Below are positions 34,257 to 46,594 of a stretch of DNA of 64,000 nt, piece by piece (the first letter of the stretch is position 1; each line of letters starts with the position of its first letter). This DNA comes from Pratylenchus scribneri. Its lineage: Eukaryota; Nematoda; Chromadorea; Rhabditida; Pratylenchidae. The stretch covers positions 1,984,001 through 2,048,000 of the forward strand of contig JAQSEB010000020.1 of NCBI GenBank assembly GCA_030063045.1, written 5' to 3'. Under the pieces are notes generated by a model. That model saw only the letters and a list, made by a program, of their open reading frames with translations, did not search any database and was not told where the DNA came from. Both the position numbers and the translations under genes were made by a program.

Positions 34257-36118
34257 TTATGGTAGAATGGATTCATAGTTGTTTCTTTTTATTTCATCCT
34301 CCTCCAAACTTTCTGCATCGTCCAAATCCAAATTGCCAGCCCTTCTCAATCTGGTCCAATCTTCCATTTTGAATTGTTGTTCTAATTCTTCCAACGATTT
34401 TCCCTGGGTTTCGGGCAAACAATAAAATGAGAAAATGACAGCAGAAACATTTAACAGGGAAAAGGCAAGAAAAGTGCGCGAAATGCCGAAGGTGTCGGCC
34501 AAAATTGGGAAAAGAATGCCAACAATGGAATTAACGAGCCAAAGGAGGCATGTGGTCAAGGAAATGGCCAAACCACGAATTCGGAGAGGAAATATTTCGG
34601 CAAGAAGGAGCCAAGTGACCGGTGAAATGGAACCCTAAAATAAAATAAAATATGAAAATAAATTTGGGTGGACTTGTTGGAAGGCAAGAAATGCGACACA
34701 AAGGAAGAGGACCAACAATCCTTTGGGCGTTCCATCCGGCAAAAACATTTGGCAAATACCAAGAAGGAAATGGACAAAAATGACCGCAATTTGGGCGGAA
34801 ATGAGCATTTTACGACGAGGCATCCTTCCCAAAAGCCAAATACTAAAAAAGGCTGCCAAAACAGAGATAGCCCCATTCGCAATATTGGCCATCAATGCGG
34901 CTCCATTTGTTAGGCCAGTATCCCTTAGAATTTCAGTCCCATAGAACATTATTGAATTCACACCTTAAAGGAATGAATATTCATTAAATATTTGGAAAAG
35001 GGAATAAAATACCAGTGATTTGTTGGCAAAGGGCAATGCCAGTGCCAATCAAAATGCAATTTCGAACCCAGCTAAAAACAACAAAAACGAACTCAAAAAT
35101 GATTTAATTTTCCCCTGCCTTTCACTAAAAATGAGTCGAATTGAATTTGCATTCCCTAAAGACATCTTCTGGTCCTCCTCCACCATTTCCTTTATATCAT
35201 CTAATTCGGCCATTGCTTCGGCTTCATTTCCCCGAATTTGCTTCAAAACATTGAATGCTTGTTCATTCCTCGATTTGGAAATCAACCAACGTGGACTTTC
35301 GGGCACAATAGCCAAAGTGCCAAATAAAAGGCCAATGGCTGGAATGATACCAATTGACAACATCCAACGCCAAATTTGTTGGCTAAATAAAATATATTGA
35401 GAATATATCATTTGAATAAGCAGAATTGGCGCACTTTTGTTCCCAAATTGTGCCCAAAATGGCATTACTCAAAAATGCAATCAACTGGCCAACCACAATC
35501 ATCAACTCATTCCGGGACACCATTTGGCCACGTTTTTCGGCCGATGCTAATTCAGCCAGGAACAATGGAACAGTGGCCGATGCGCAGCCAACGGCGAGGC
35601 CGAGGATGGACCGAGCGACAAGCATGATACGAAAATTGGGAGCCAATGAGGAGGAAAGTGTGCCAATAATGAATAGAACACTGTTGCCTAGGGTAATTCG
35701 ACGACGGCCAAATTGGTCTGGCAAAAGAAGGGAACTGGAAGGAATACTATTGAAGGGAACAAACCGGCCAAATGACCTCCAATGAAGGCACCAAAAGCGG
35801 CTCCAATCAAAAGGGAACCGGTGAGTATGCCCAACATGGCCGAATTCAATTGGAGGTCCTTTTGGATGAAGGAAAATGCCCCATTGGTGACACCGGTGGA
35901 ATAGCCGAAAAGGAGGCCACCTTGACCAATTTAAATATTTTTGGGAAATTTTTGAGAAGAAAAAGCAAACCAAGGGTGCAAATCAGGGAAATGAGGAAAA
36001 GATATTGCTTTTCATTTTGTTTTCTCCTCGACATTTTTGCCATTCTTTTTTGCCATTCCCCACCATCCAATGTGAAAATTGAGCCCAAAGAAGGAGAAGA
36101 TTTGGTGGAAATATTCAT
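34257..36118 (-). CDS. MFS sugar/myo-inositol transporter (SLC2 family, HMIT-like)
   Basis: A 12-helix transporter of the SLC2 family. ATG 36118; the N-terminal helix carries TLG|GLLFGYSTGVTNGAF, close to the GYDTG motif of proton-linked myo-inositol transporters. Other family signatures, in order, are HLAD|QFGRRRITLG, VGCASATVPLFLAELASAEKRG, WRWMLSIGIIPA, PESPRWLISK, ALCQQITG|VNSIMFYGTEI, WLLGRMPRRK and PETQGKSLEELE. Seven exons with ~45-bp introns. The intron at 35118-35072 fits only with a GC donor. Substrate cannot be told from sequence; glucose-type and inositol-type carriers share these motifs, but STGVTNGA favours the HMIT branch. Confidence 0.9.
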
Positions 36119-37127
36119 ATTTTCGAAAATAAACTTTAAAATGAATGAAATGTAAAGAATGTAATATTTTTGATAATAATTTTAGAAATGTATGGAATTT
36201 CTATCCATTTCCATTGGAGCATGGAGCATCTTTGGTCTTCGCTTATCAAAACAAAATAGTATTAAATTTAATCTATTAAAATTGCATATGATTATTTCGT
36301 TTTGTTCTTTAAAGAATAGGCTATTTATGGCCTCCTCCAGAATGCTCTTATCAATTTTTGGAATTTTCTCGAACATTAAAAATACTAATTAATATACTAA
36401 AAGAGGGAATAAAATATTTAAAAGAATGTCAAATTTGGAAAGAATTCATTCCAAGAATAAATAAATTTTTATTTCCATTTCGGTTGATCCATAAAGTGCG
36501 TAAAAATGCTTTAAATAACATTTTTGATTTAATTTAATTTAGTTTAAAATTGAATTATGAAATTTTGAAGTAAAAAAAGAGAAGGAAGAACATTATAAAA
36601 TGAAAAGGCCTATGTTTGTGTCCTTAAAACATTTCCAATTTATGTTGAACTCATCGGTGGCCACAAGCCTGACCTTGACTTACACCTGCTGCTCATGCGA
36701 ATGGCTATTTTTGGTGTAAAAATCCAAATTTAATCAAATAAAAAACAATCACAAGTCACAAATGGATGAACTTGGAAAAAAAGAAGTAACAAACTGAGAA
36801 ATGGCCAATTTTGTGGGACACCTGCTGTTGCCCATGATGAGGGCAACCGTGAATGAGGAAGGAAATTGTGCCCTTTCCCTTCTCATTAAACATTAATCTA
36901 ATTCTAAATGGGCATTCATTAATGGGCCAAGTACCAAATTCTATTTAAATTTTCCCAACAATTCACTGGAATATCCATCCAAAATGGTCGTTCTGCTCCA
37001 AATTTAATTATCAAGGAACATTTTTTGCCCGAAGCTAATTTACTTCACTCATTTGCTCCAACATTTTCCATTTTTGCTCCAATTTCGCATTCTCATTTTC
37101 AATTCTAAACCAATCCCATTCAATTCA
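36119..37127. other. Divergent intergenic region
   Basis: 1 kb between the starts of the transporter (-) and the chemoreceptor (+). It must hold both promoters. No motif stands out and no exon was found. Confidence 0.45.
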
Positions 37128-39197
37128 ATGTTGGACCCAATCATCATTTATGCCATTTTGCGTGTTCTCCTTTCTGCCATTTTTCTCCTCCTCCAATTGG
37201 CCATTCTTCCAGTAAAATTCATAATATATTCCCATTCATTCAATTCATTTCATTCTTTCAAAGCTCTTTTTCATCTATTCTGATTATCGCAAGAATATTT
37301 GCTATCGGATTATGCTGGCCATTGGCCTTGTGGACATTTGCCAATTGTTGGTCAATGGATTGTTTATATTCTTTGGCCTCATCAATTTTGAATATTCCGA
37401 ACAATTCGAAAAGGCATCCACCACATTATAATCACATTTTATTAATAATATTTCAGTGGTCCGGTGCATTGAATGCCTCCAGTTGGGATATTCTTTTCGT
37501 CCTCCAAATGTTGTTGGCCCTGAATCGACTCAGCGTTATTCTCAAGAATTCCTTTCTAATCACCGTCAAAAAGCAGGAATTGCCCTGGGAAAGAGTCCTC
37601 TTCAATGTTCGTTTTAATTTGAATAGAAACAAAATATTAACCTCATTCCCCTTTTTTCAGGTTCTCCTTTTCTTCACATTGTCAGTTTATTTTCAATTTA
37701 AATTTAATTACAATCCTTTCGGAAACATTTTTTACAAATACTTACACATCTTTTAGGAATAATAAATAGTTGATTATTTCAATTATTAAAATCAAAACTA
37801 CCTATCCAATCCATATCTATTCTCCTCTTCCCTTTTCTTTTCATCAAAAATTGCCTGTCAAATACTTCACACTCATGTCACATTTCCAAAGAGGATAGAG
37901 AGAGGAGTCATTTTCCCTTTCAAATACGGTATCACTACCTGTCAATTTCCCTCTTTCTTTTCTTTTCCATCCATCATAATTTGCCTCAGGATTTACTCCA
38001 CCATTTCCAATCAAAGAGGAATCATTTTTCCTCCAATTACAGTATCCAGTATCTATGAATTTAATTCAGATTGGCCCAGAGGGAATCCTTCCCACTCCTC
38101 CTTAGTCCTTAATTCTTACGTACTTCTTTTTGATAATTCTTAAAAAATGTAAAATTTGAACATTTACTGAATTTAAAAATGATGAATTAACATTTTTGGA
38201 AAATTATTCTTTATAAACTATCAGAGAAAGCACTCGCAATATATAATTGAATCTTTCCGGAAGCTTTTTAATTACAATTACAATCATTCCAGAAAACATT
38301 TACAATTACAATTTCCTTGAAAAATTAGTTTTCTTTTTCAAATCCAATTCCTCCAATTTAACATTTCTCCTTCAGCGTCCTCTTTATTGGCATTGTGGCC
38401 ATTTTTGCCAGTCCATATTGTAGTCTCACTTTCAATCCAACTAAATTCTATTGGAACTATATAAATTCTCCATGGACAATTATTGTGCGGGACATTGAAT
38501 TTAAGGCAACTGGCTTTTTGCCTTTGGCAACTTTTTGTGCCTATTGCTTAATTGTTGGCCTACTAAAATGGGTAATTTGTGCAGAATGTTTAAGTTGATT
38601 TATTATTATTTCCCCACATAATTTTGCAGAGAAGATCCCCATTGAATCAAAATGGAGGAAATTTCAATAATGAATTGTTGAATAATCAAGAAAAGCGAAT
38701 TCTCCTTCAGGTCATTGTCCTCACTTCAATTTCCTTCCGACATTTTCATCAAATTATTTCAGTCCGGCCTACAATTCTTTTTGCTCAGTATTTTGATGCT
38801 TTTAAGCTACTTTCTGCCCATGGAGATGCCTCTTGACATTGCCGCCATGCTCAATATTGGATCGGTCCATCCATTCCCCAATCCAATTCCATATCCCAAA
38901 ATTCAATTATAGATTATTGTTTGTGGCATTAATCCATTCCTCTATTTGACAATGAATGCCCAATTCCGTGATCGTTTTATCATGATGTTCCGTTGCCAAG
39001 GTGAACAGGCTGAACGCGTTTTTGTCGTCTCCCATGCGGCCATTACCCGCAAAATGTCCAAAATTCAACCATTGAACATTTCAATGGTCCAACGGTCGAA
39101 TGTTTCCATGAAAAGACCAATGACGATGCCCCCAGTGATGAACACGAATAATCCATATGGAAGGAGGAATGTTCGAAGGGGTACACTTTTCGTTTGA
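37128..39197 (+). CDS. Nematode seven-helix chemoreceptor-like GPCR
   Basis: ATG 37128. Exons joined by phase give membrane segments in the order of a nematode serpentine receptor: IIIYAILRVLLSAIFLLLQL, MLAIGLVDICQLLVNGLFIF, WDILFVLQMLLALNRLSVIL, VLFIGIVAIFASPYC, GFLPLATFCAYCLIVGLL, SGLQFFLLSILMLLSYFLP and the TM7 block IIVCGINPFLYLTMNAQFRDRF. The C-terminal tail is basic and Ser/Thr-poor. The LxxNRLSVI motif after helix 3 and NPFLYL in helix 7 are typical. The exact family (srt, srsx or srw-like) is uncertain. The intron at 37414-37456 has a GC donor. A large intron (37685-38374) contains a repeat. Confidence 0.82.
37700..38330. repeat. Interspersed repeat remnant inside a chemoreceptor intron
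   Basis: Terminal motifs of the interspersed family (TTACAATCCTTTCGGAAA near 37715, TTACAATTACAATCATTCC near 38277-38297) frame about 600 bp in an intron that is otherwise far longer than its neighbours. The inner sequence is too diverged for a sure match. Confidence 0.4.
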
Positions 39198-39336
39198 CCA
39201 AATGATGAAAAAGACAAATTGAATTTAACCAAAACAAAAATGAAAATTTAATTATATTTGTTAGCTCAACAAAATATAAAATGTCTAGACTTTGCCATTC
39301 CTTTAATTGAATGCAAAATTTCGGATGAAAATAGAA

Positions 39337-39762
39337 TCATTTTCTCTTTCTGCCTCCATTTTGTTGCGAAGTTGTGGTTGTGGGTGTTGTTGTTGCGGAA
39401 GTTGTGGAAGGAGTTGTGGAGGGAGTGGAAGAAGTTGGTGTTGTTGAAGACGGAGAAGAAGAAATAGTTGGAGAAGAAGTGGATGATGGATTGCTGTTGG
39501 CATTCGATGATGCTGATGATGCCGTTGTGCTACAAAAACCACAACTAAAATGAGAAAATTGTTTGTAATTATTTGGAATATTGAGAAACGTTAGGCGACA
39601 ATGTGTATTCATGCAGGCAGAATACATTTCAACTGTGCAAAATTGACGATAATCTGGACAATTTGTGGCCGAATCGGCACAACCTTGGCCATGAATTTGA
39701 TTTGGATAAAAGATGAAAAGGAAAAGGGCAAAAATGATGGAAATTTGCAATGATTTTGACAT
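39337..39762 (-). CDS. Small secreted ShKT-domain protein with Ser/Thr-rich tail
   Basis: ATG 39762 begins a signal peptide (SLQISIIFALFLFIFYPNQIHG). A single ShKT domain follows, with six cysteines in the family spacing (CADSATNC, FC, SAC, THC, then CGFC). The last two cysteines come together only after removing an intron that begins GTTTCTCAAT and ends TCATTTTAG (about 39589-39546). The rest is a mucin-like Ser/Thr/Pro tail and a basic end (GGRKRK). ShKT domains are very common in nematode secreted proteins and occur fused to many functions; they do not by themselves mean a toxin. It faces the next ShKT gene head to head. Confidence 0.82.
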   Translation of the reverse strand: MSKSLQISIIFALFLFIFYPNQIHGQGCADSATNCPDYRQFCTVEMYSACMNTHCRLTFLNIPNNYKQFSHFSCGFCSTTASSASSNANSNPSSTSSPTISSSPSSTTPTSSTPSTTPSTTSATTTPTTTTSQQNGGRKRK

Positions 39763-40249
39763 TATATTAATGAAGGAATAATGTAAAAAGGATTAAGGAT
39801 GGATTTATTAATTAAGAGCAATTAGGGTTTGGGGGTATATATTGAAAATTAGAAGATGCACTTTCAACGGGTTGGAATTTGTGAAGACAGCTGAGGAAAC
39901 ACAAAACTTTTTACAATTGCTTAATATATTGACATTCTATTCTACTGAATCCTTGACAAAATGCCATCCAATTAACTAATTCCATTTGCATAATCTAATT
40001 TTGATATATCTTTTTTGTACAATATTCACATAAATTCAGTCTATTTTCATCAAACTTTGTGTCGAATTTGAATATTATTAAACCAAAATTTTCCATTTTT
40101 AATCAATTTAAGATGAAACCGGTGAACAAATAATTAAAATTAAATTGATGGAATTTTGAGGACACTTTTTGGTTTAACGTCATCAAAATTGATTCGAGAA
40201 GGCAAATTTGCTCTACTTCAATTCCACTTTTTTTGGTCAAATTGTCCGA

Positions 40250-41621
40250 ATGGTCCCCAAACAATTTGTTGTCTATTTTTTAATCCATTTACTCCTCCAT
40301 TTCCCATGTAATGGTCAATATGTAAATACAATGCCCCAACCGGGCCAAACCAACACTGGAACCGTTTATCAGCCTTCAAATGTTGGATATGTTCCCGTTC
40401 AACAAACCACAATCACCGGACAACCCCAAATAGCTACACCGTATGAAAATCAATGGAAAGAGAGTGATAGAAATTCATAATTTTGTAGATATGGGACATG
40501 TCCGGTCAATTTTCTCCAGGATGGACGTAATTCTAAAAATGAATTTCAATTCGAATAAGTATTTTGTTTTCTTCAGAATGCAGACAACTCGGTTTCTGCT
40601 GGAATCCAACGCAGGATTGCTTGAATGGAGCATGCTGTTAGCAAATATTGATTTTTATTTGAATTCAACATTTTTAGGCAAATCGACAAATCCAAATACA
40701 CCCGGGGGTGTTGGCCAATGTCCATATAATTATATTTATACTAATGGTAAATAAATAACATTCAATTTCATTGAACCCTTAACAAATTTGCAGCTTGTCC
40801 GCTAGGAGTTTGCGGTTTTGGCGAAAAATGCGTCCAAGGGGCATGCTGTGGGTTATTCAAAATTAATATTACAAAAATAATGCCATTTCAGGCAGAGAAA
40901 ACACCAATCCATCGAATCCAAATTATCCCCCAAATACTAATCCAAATTATCCTCCGAATACTAATCCAAATTATCCTCCGAATACTAATCCAAATTATCC
41001 TCGAAATATTAATCCAAATTATCCCCCAAATACCAATCCTTACCCCAATAGTATTCCTCCTTATACTTATCCTCCAAATAATGGTGGTATTGGCACAATC
41101 CCAACAGGCACTGTACCAGGTGTGGGCACAATCCCTGGTGTGGGTACTGTACCAGGAGTGGGAACAATTCCTGGTGTTGGCACAATTCCTGGTGTTGGCA
41201 CAATCCCAACAGGCACTGTACCAGGTGTGGGAACAATTCCTGGTATTGGCACAATTCCTGGTGTTGGCACAATCCCAACAGGCACTGTACCAGGTGTGGG
41301 AACAATTCCTGGTATTGGCACAATTCCTGGTGTTGGCACAATCCCAACAGGCACTGTACCAGGAATTGGTGGAACTGTTCCAATAATTGGGGGAGGAGGA
41401 AGTGAGTTAATCCATTTTGCATATCAATTTGCTTGATTTGAATAGCCACTACTCTATGCCGTGATTTGGACCCGAGTTGTCGAATTTATTTGTCGCTTTG
41501 TTCTTTGGTATTATTGGAGAATATTTAAATTCAATTTTGTGGGCCCAATTTTCAGTCATCAAAAGTGGTCGATGTTTGTGTTCAATCCTGCAATGCCTGC
41601 GGCTTATTGACAACTGGATGA
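40250..41621 (+). CDS. Secreted Cys-rich protein with GTIPGVGT repeats and C-terminal ShKT domain
   Basis: ATG 40250 begins a signal peptide (FVVYFLIHLLLHFPCNG). Exons then give two short Cys-rich units that end alike (QDCLNGACC and EKCVQGACC). Next come Asn/Pro/Tyr repeats (NPNYPPNT) and a long Gly/Val/Pro/Ile/Thr stretch built from GTIPGVGT and GTIPTGTVPGV units. The last two exons form an ShKT domain with six cysteines (LCRDLDPSC, LC, VCVQSCNAC) and end LLTTG. The donor after the second Cys unit uses the acceptor TTTCAGGCAG. The layout suggests an extracellular structural or surface-coat protein. Only 490 bp separate its start from the divergent ShKT gene. Confidence 0.78.
41088..41370 (+). 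repeat. Coding minisatellite (GTIPGVGT repeats)
   Basis: Eighteen-base units coding GTIPGV-type hexapeptides are arranged in a longer repeat that includes GGCACAATCCCAACAGGC. The copies are nearly identical and in frame, so the length is likely variable between individuals. Confidence 0.85.
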
Positions 41622-41902
41622 ATGATGGAAATGGAAATGGAAGGAAGGAAATAAACATTTAAATTAATAATATTTTTTCATATTTGTCGATTGCAGAAAA
41701 TTTTAAAAAATTGTATAAAATAGAAGTAAAAAAACAGAAATATTTATCGCCATCCTCTGCCAGCCATTCGCCCGCCATTTTTTAATAAGTAATATTTTAA
41801 TGAATGGAGGATATTATGGGAATTGTTGGAGGAAAGGAAGAAGAATTCTGATGATTTTGGATACAAAAAAAGGATGTGAATTGCGATTTGATTTTTTGCC
41901 CA

Positions 41903-43439
41903 TCAATTTGCAATTTGGTCGTTGCTTCCAATGCTGAATTTGACAATTTGGCTTGGTTGCATCTGTGAAACATAAATGTCTCCGGTGTTGCTGAGTGCCA
42001 CGGCATGAGCATTCTCAAGGCCCTAAAATTAATTAAAAATATTGATGGAATAAATTTGTTGTGAATTTTACCTTTGCAAAGCTGTTTGCCCTTCCCGTGT
42101 TCATGTCCATCACAAAAACTTGCGGATCCAATTGGCCACTTCGATCCCGATCAGTAACCCCAACAAGGAAATGTTCCTTCTCTCTGATGGCATAAATTCG
42201 GCCAATATTCTCTGCCTTCGTGAAGAATGTTCCCGTCGGCACATATGCCCGTCTATGTTGATGGGCGCCTTCCAATCCGGCCGAAAAGCATTGAATCCTT
42301 CAAAATTGAATAATTCAGAACAAAATTGGGCATTCCAACCGTTCATTCTCTCGATCGGCCACACAAAGCAAATTCAAATCCTCGATCAATGCCAAAGAAT
42401 GGGGAACGAAGAATTCGCCAGCTTTTGGTGAATCACTCGCTTAAAAAGGACAAAATTTGTTTAAAATTATGTGAAAAGTGAGCCCACAATCTGGCTGTCC
42501 AAATTGGCTGAGCAATTTTCCATCCTTGTCGAATTTCATTATTCGACTGTTGCAATATCCATCGGCAACAAAGAATTCGCCGGTGCTGGCCACAGCCACA
42601 TCCGTCGGTTTGCAGAAATGTTTATCATCGGAACTATTTAAATATAATTATAATCCTTTCTCCACATTTATTTATTTACCCGGGAATCAATTTCTCTCCA
42701 AGGCTCATCACTGTTTTGAAGTTTTTGTCCATTTTGAATATTTGATGGCTTCCAACGTCCGTCAGCCACAAATTCCCCTGGCCATCGATGGTCAATCCAT
42801 GTGGCATGTAAAATTGGCTTTTGCCATGTTCCTCAATCAATTTGCCTGATTCAGTGTCCAAAATTGCAATTGTATTGTTTGGAATGATGTCCAATGAACT
42901 GAAAAAGAGGGGATTTGACTAAAATTAAATGGAAGGGGATTTTGACCTGTTAAAATGGTTTTTCTCATCAAATGAATATTCGTCCCAAACACGTCCGGAA
43001 CGGTGGAAAAGGACAAGCCTATTTTGTGGGTCCAATGCCATTCCCGGGGTTTGGCCAATTTGTGGTGGCAATTGAAGGGTGAAACTCATTTGTTGCTGCT
43101 AAAATTGAGTAATTTTATTGGGAATTAATTTGCATTTTAGGCTGACTTGTTCGCCTTCATCCCCTTCTTCATTTTGGTCATCAATTTGGTACTGTTGTTG
43201 TGCCTGTTGATTTTGTTGGAATTGGGCCAATGCATTTTCCAAATAACTCAAATCCCCTACAAAAATTATTCGTCATTCATTTATGGAATGTGAATTTTTG
43301 TACCTTTTCCTTCTTGTTGCTGGAATTCGGCCCACGGTTCATCGAATGCCTCAATTCCATTTGAAATGATTCCAGCCGAAATGAATTGGCCCACAAAAGT
43401 GAGGGAAAGGGCCACGGAAAAGAAATGGGCATTGGTCAT
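41903..43439 (-). CDS. Peptidyl-alpha-hydroxyglycine alpha-amidating lyase (PAL)
   Basis: Performs the second step of peptide C-terminal amidation, cutting hydroxyglycine-extended peptides in the secretory pathway. ATG 43439 begins a signal peptide (AHFFSVALSLTFVGQFISAG). A Gln-rich linker follows, then the six-bladed beta-propeller of NHL-type repeats: GQTPGMALDPQNRLVLFHR, YMPHGLTIDGQGNLWLTDVG, KPTDVAVASTGEFFVADGYC, FVPHSLALIEDLNLLCVADRE and HAVALSNTGDIYVSQMQPSQ. The conserved metal-binding His and the Tyr/Arg-containing DGYCNSRI motif are present. There is no PHM domain, so this is a stand-alone lyase as in some invertebrates. The stop at 41903 follows NDQIAN. Confidence 0.9.
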
Positions 43440-44646
43440 CCTTTTGCCCTGTGGAAATGAATGATGAATTAATGATGGATGGAAAAGGGGGAATGGGACT
43501 AATTGGCAATGCATGTTTGGTAGGGGGGGGGGGGGGGGGGGGGGGAACAGGGATGGCGGAAGTTGGAAAGGGGAAAAGTGCCATTGGAAGCAATTAGTCA
43601 TCCAATTGAGCCAGCTGATGATGAGGCAGACGAATTTTGGTATAAACAAAATATTGGGGACACTAAAGAGAATCATAGAAGTGGAAAAAATTATTGTAGA
43701 ATGGTAGCAAAGTTTTATTTTCGTAGAATTGGAATGGCCGTGAGAAAAAGTACCAATTCACCCAAATTGATAGCCAAAAATGGCCTCGCATTATATTTGG
43801 CTTTTCCCACCAATTTCCTGGTCAAAAACCAATTTCATTTGCTAAAAGGCAGCCCAAAGAATGGTTCCATTTGGTCTTTTTGTTGGCATCGACGGAAAAA
43901 TCTGAAACCCTAAAGGTTCGATGGAGGAAGTAAGGAAAATATGTGCATAAATGGAAAAATGAAAGAGGCCAAGATGGCACCGGCAAAAAAAAGTATTGGG
44001 GTGGCACTATGGGAATAGGCCTTCGGTTGGTTGGGCATGGCTGTGGCCGGCTGTCAGCAAAAAAATTCGTTGCATTGGCAATTTGGCAAAAGAAAACGAA
44101 GAACCGGCGGATTCCCTTTTGAATATTCTTGTGGCCACATTCTCCTCTTTCTTTCTATCCTTCTCAAATGGCCACAGCAAACAAAAAATGGCGAATATTG
44201 ACGCAAGTGCCGCGGGCGACGAGAATGAGGAGGACTGGGAGGAGAAATGGGGTTTTGTGTTCTTCTCGGCATGTGCCGTCCAAAGAGCATTGGGAATTGG
44301 GTGGGGGTGGGGGACGTGAAGCGCACAATTCCATTAGAGGGAATGGGACTCACTGTTGTTACTAGGGGAAACGGAGCAGCGGAAAATGGAAGGCGGAATA
44401 CGTGGAAAAAGGAAGGTGGCATCGATTGTTGAAGAGGGGAAATGGAAATGGCACAAAAAAGTCCACTTTGACATTGGCCAAGATTGAGATTGCATGGAAA
44501 AAAGTGGGAAAGAAAATTGGATTTTATTCCGGGAAATGTAAAAGAGAAGAAATGATGGAAATTGGAAAGGCAAAATTGATGGATGGCAATGACAATTTTG
44601 ATTGAATGTGTACAAAAAGGGGCCAATTTTGATGGATGTTTTGTTT
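43440..44646. other. Intergenic region with a 23-base poly-G tract
   Basis: 1.2 kb between the PAL start and the 3' end of the aspartylglucosaminidase gene. It contains an uninterrupted run of 23 G (43523-43545). No exon is supported. Confidence 0.55.
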
Positions 44647-45966
44647 TTAGCATCGAATCCATTCCACTTGAACTTTTCTCATTTTTGGATTCACAACAGA
44701 ATAACCAAACTTCTCCATTCCGGCACATGATGCCCCAAAATTTCCTTGAACATTTGCGGCAATAATTGCACCCGAATATTTTGGATAGAATTTTTTGATG
44801 CGGCCAATGGCTTCGGCCGTTGCTTCTGAAGGTGTTTTGCCTTGTCGCATCAATTCAACGGTCAAAAAACTGGAGGAATTTCTTTCTTTTTGGTTTGGAT
44901 CTGAGATGAATTTACCTCGGCACAAATCGCATCATAATATCCCCATCGCCGGTGGCTGCTGCCCCGCCAATTTGGTTATCCAAATAGGCGCCAGCCCCAA
45001 CAATTGGAGAATCGCCAACCCTTCTAAAAATGGGGTTAAATTCATTTTTGGCAACATTCTATAGGAATACCCCGGAATTTTATTCCTTGCCCCATTGCTT
45101 GAAGTCCCAACCGAAATATTTTTGGCCTCATCAATTACGACCATCCCAATGGTGTCATGATTTGTGCCATCAAAAATTGGCCGATTCCATTTGATGAATT
45201 TGGGCAGCCAAAATTGGCCAAAGGCTTCCGTTTGATCCAATAAAATATTCTTTGAGGAATACATTTGAATGGAAAGGGGAAGAAACCTTCCAATTCGGAT
45301 TTGGTGTGCCAAATTGTGGCCAATTCGCCGGATGATATGGGCCACAATTTGTGTTTGGATCCGGATGGACATTCTTTGAAGGGAATTTTAACCAAAATAT
45401 TATTGCCCTTTTCGAACTTTCCAAAAATTTGGTTGACAATTCGAATCCCACCATTTTCGGTGCATTTCCTTCGATTCGGGTGTTTCCAATGATTCCTCCT
45501 TAAAACCCATGGCCAATGCAAATTCTGTGGCTATTTTGGAATTTTATTCATTTCATTGCTAATTTCTCCCTCAACCTTTTTCGCCGACCAATAATGAGTG
45601 TTCCGTGTAATTCATCACTGCCCATGCAACTTTTGCAGCCGATTTTATTCGTCTTTATTCAAAAAATCCAAACAATTTTTGGCAATTTCCAAACAAAAAA
45701 GATTTGAACCGAATTGCAGCAACGGACCCAGATTTATGCCCTGGTCCATCCATCACCAACGAATCCAAAGTTGTTTCTCCTTTTTCATCCGGTGATCCAC
45801 CAAAACCCACTGTCCCATCGCATTGACGCCTTTCACATTCAGAAAGGCCTTTTTAAATTTCTAATCATTTTCATTTATTAGCTATCATCAAAACCTTCCA
45901 CGAGGGCATTGAGGCGTCGAAATGAACCATTATTGGCAAAAGGGAGTGAAAGAAGTGTATCAAATG
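44647..45966 (-). CDS. N4-(beta-N-acetylglucosaminyl)-L-asparaginase (aspartylglucosaminidase)
   Basis: A lysosomal Ntn-hydrolase that cleaves the sugar-Asn bond when glycoproteins are degraded. Family blocks on the minus strand, in order: [58 protein letters not shown], then the autocleavage site HDTIGMVV with the catalytic Thr. After it come [38 protein letters not shown] and the C-terminal [17 protein letters not shown]. All active-site residues are visible. The end is 44647. The first ~25 residues before LVEG are poorly conserved, and I could not find the signal peptide or ATG; the 5' exon(s) lie beyond 45966. Confidence 0.9.
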
Positions 45967-46590
45967 CTAAAATTGGGACAAAATACTCGAATGGACTAAT
46001 TCCTCCCCGAGAATACAAATTCAAAATTAATAAATTGTTTGCCTTTTTGGGCAGCCGCCTGAAAATCGTCGGTCGACCAAGTGGAAATTCTGTCAAATTA
46101 AATGCCTTTTTGAATGAATTTTATACAAACAACATTTACACTAGTGGCAAATTTGATTTGGAAGGATCAGCTGTGGCCGATGACATTGGAAATGAGCAAA
46201 ATTTACATAAAAGGATGAGGAATAAATAATATTCACATAAATATTTCATGATGATATTATATCAATTTTAATAAATATAAATAATTCCAATTCCATTTTT
46301 ATCATAAAGTAAAGATTGAGTGCCTCATATTTCTTCATGAATTATATAATTAAATTAATTAATGAGGGACAATGAAAGATTTGTTTGGCAAAATTTTGGA
46401 TTGCGCATTGCCTTTGGGCCGTGCTTTTAATTATGATGTTTAATGAATAACTTTTTGTGTGAATGAGAGAAAATGATTAATGAGGTGGAATGAGGACCAT
46501 TCATTAAAATCAATTTTCATTTATAAAGCATAATGTTATTTATCAAATAATATATGACGATTTATCCTCATTTGCAATCGCATTTCGCAT
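45967..46590. other. Upstream region of aspartylglucosaminidase
   Basis: It probably holds the missing first exon(s) of the gene. A further in-frame stretch (45967-46096) has no ATG. The rest is AT-rich. Confidence 0.4.
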
Positions 46591-46594
46591 CGTG

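Noticed and set aside
44054..44640. Separate gene in the 3' flank of aspartylglucosaminidase
   Set aside because: The open frames overlap each other on both strands, lack start context and resemble nothing; the real exon ends at 44647.
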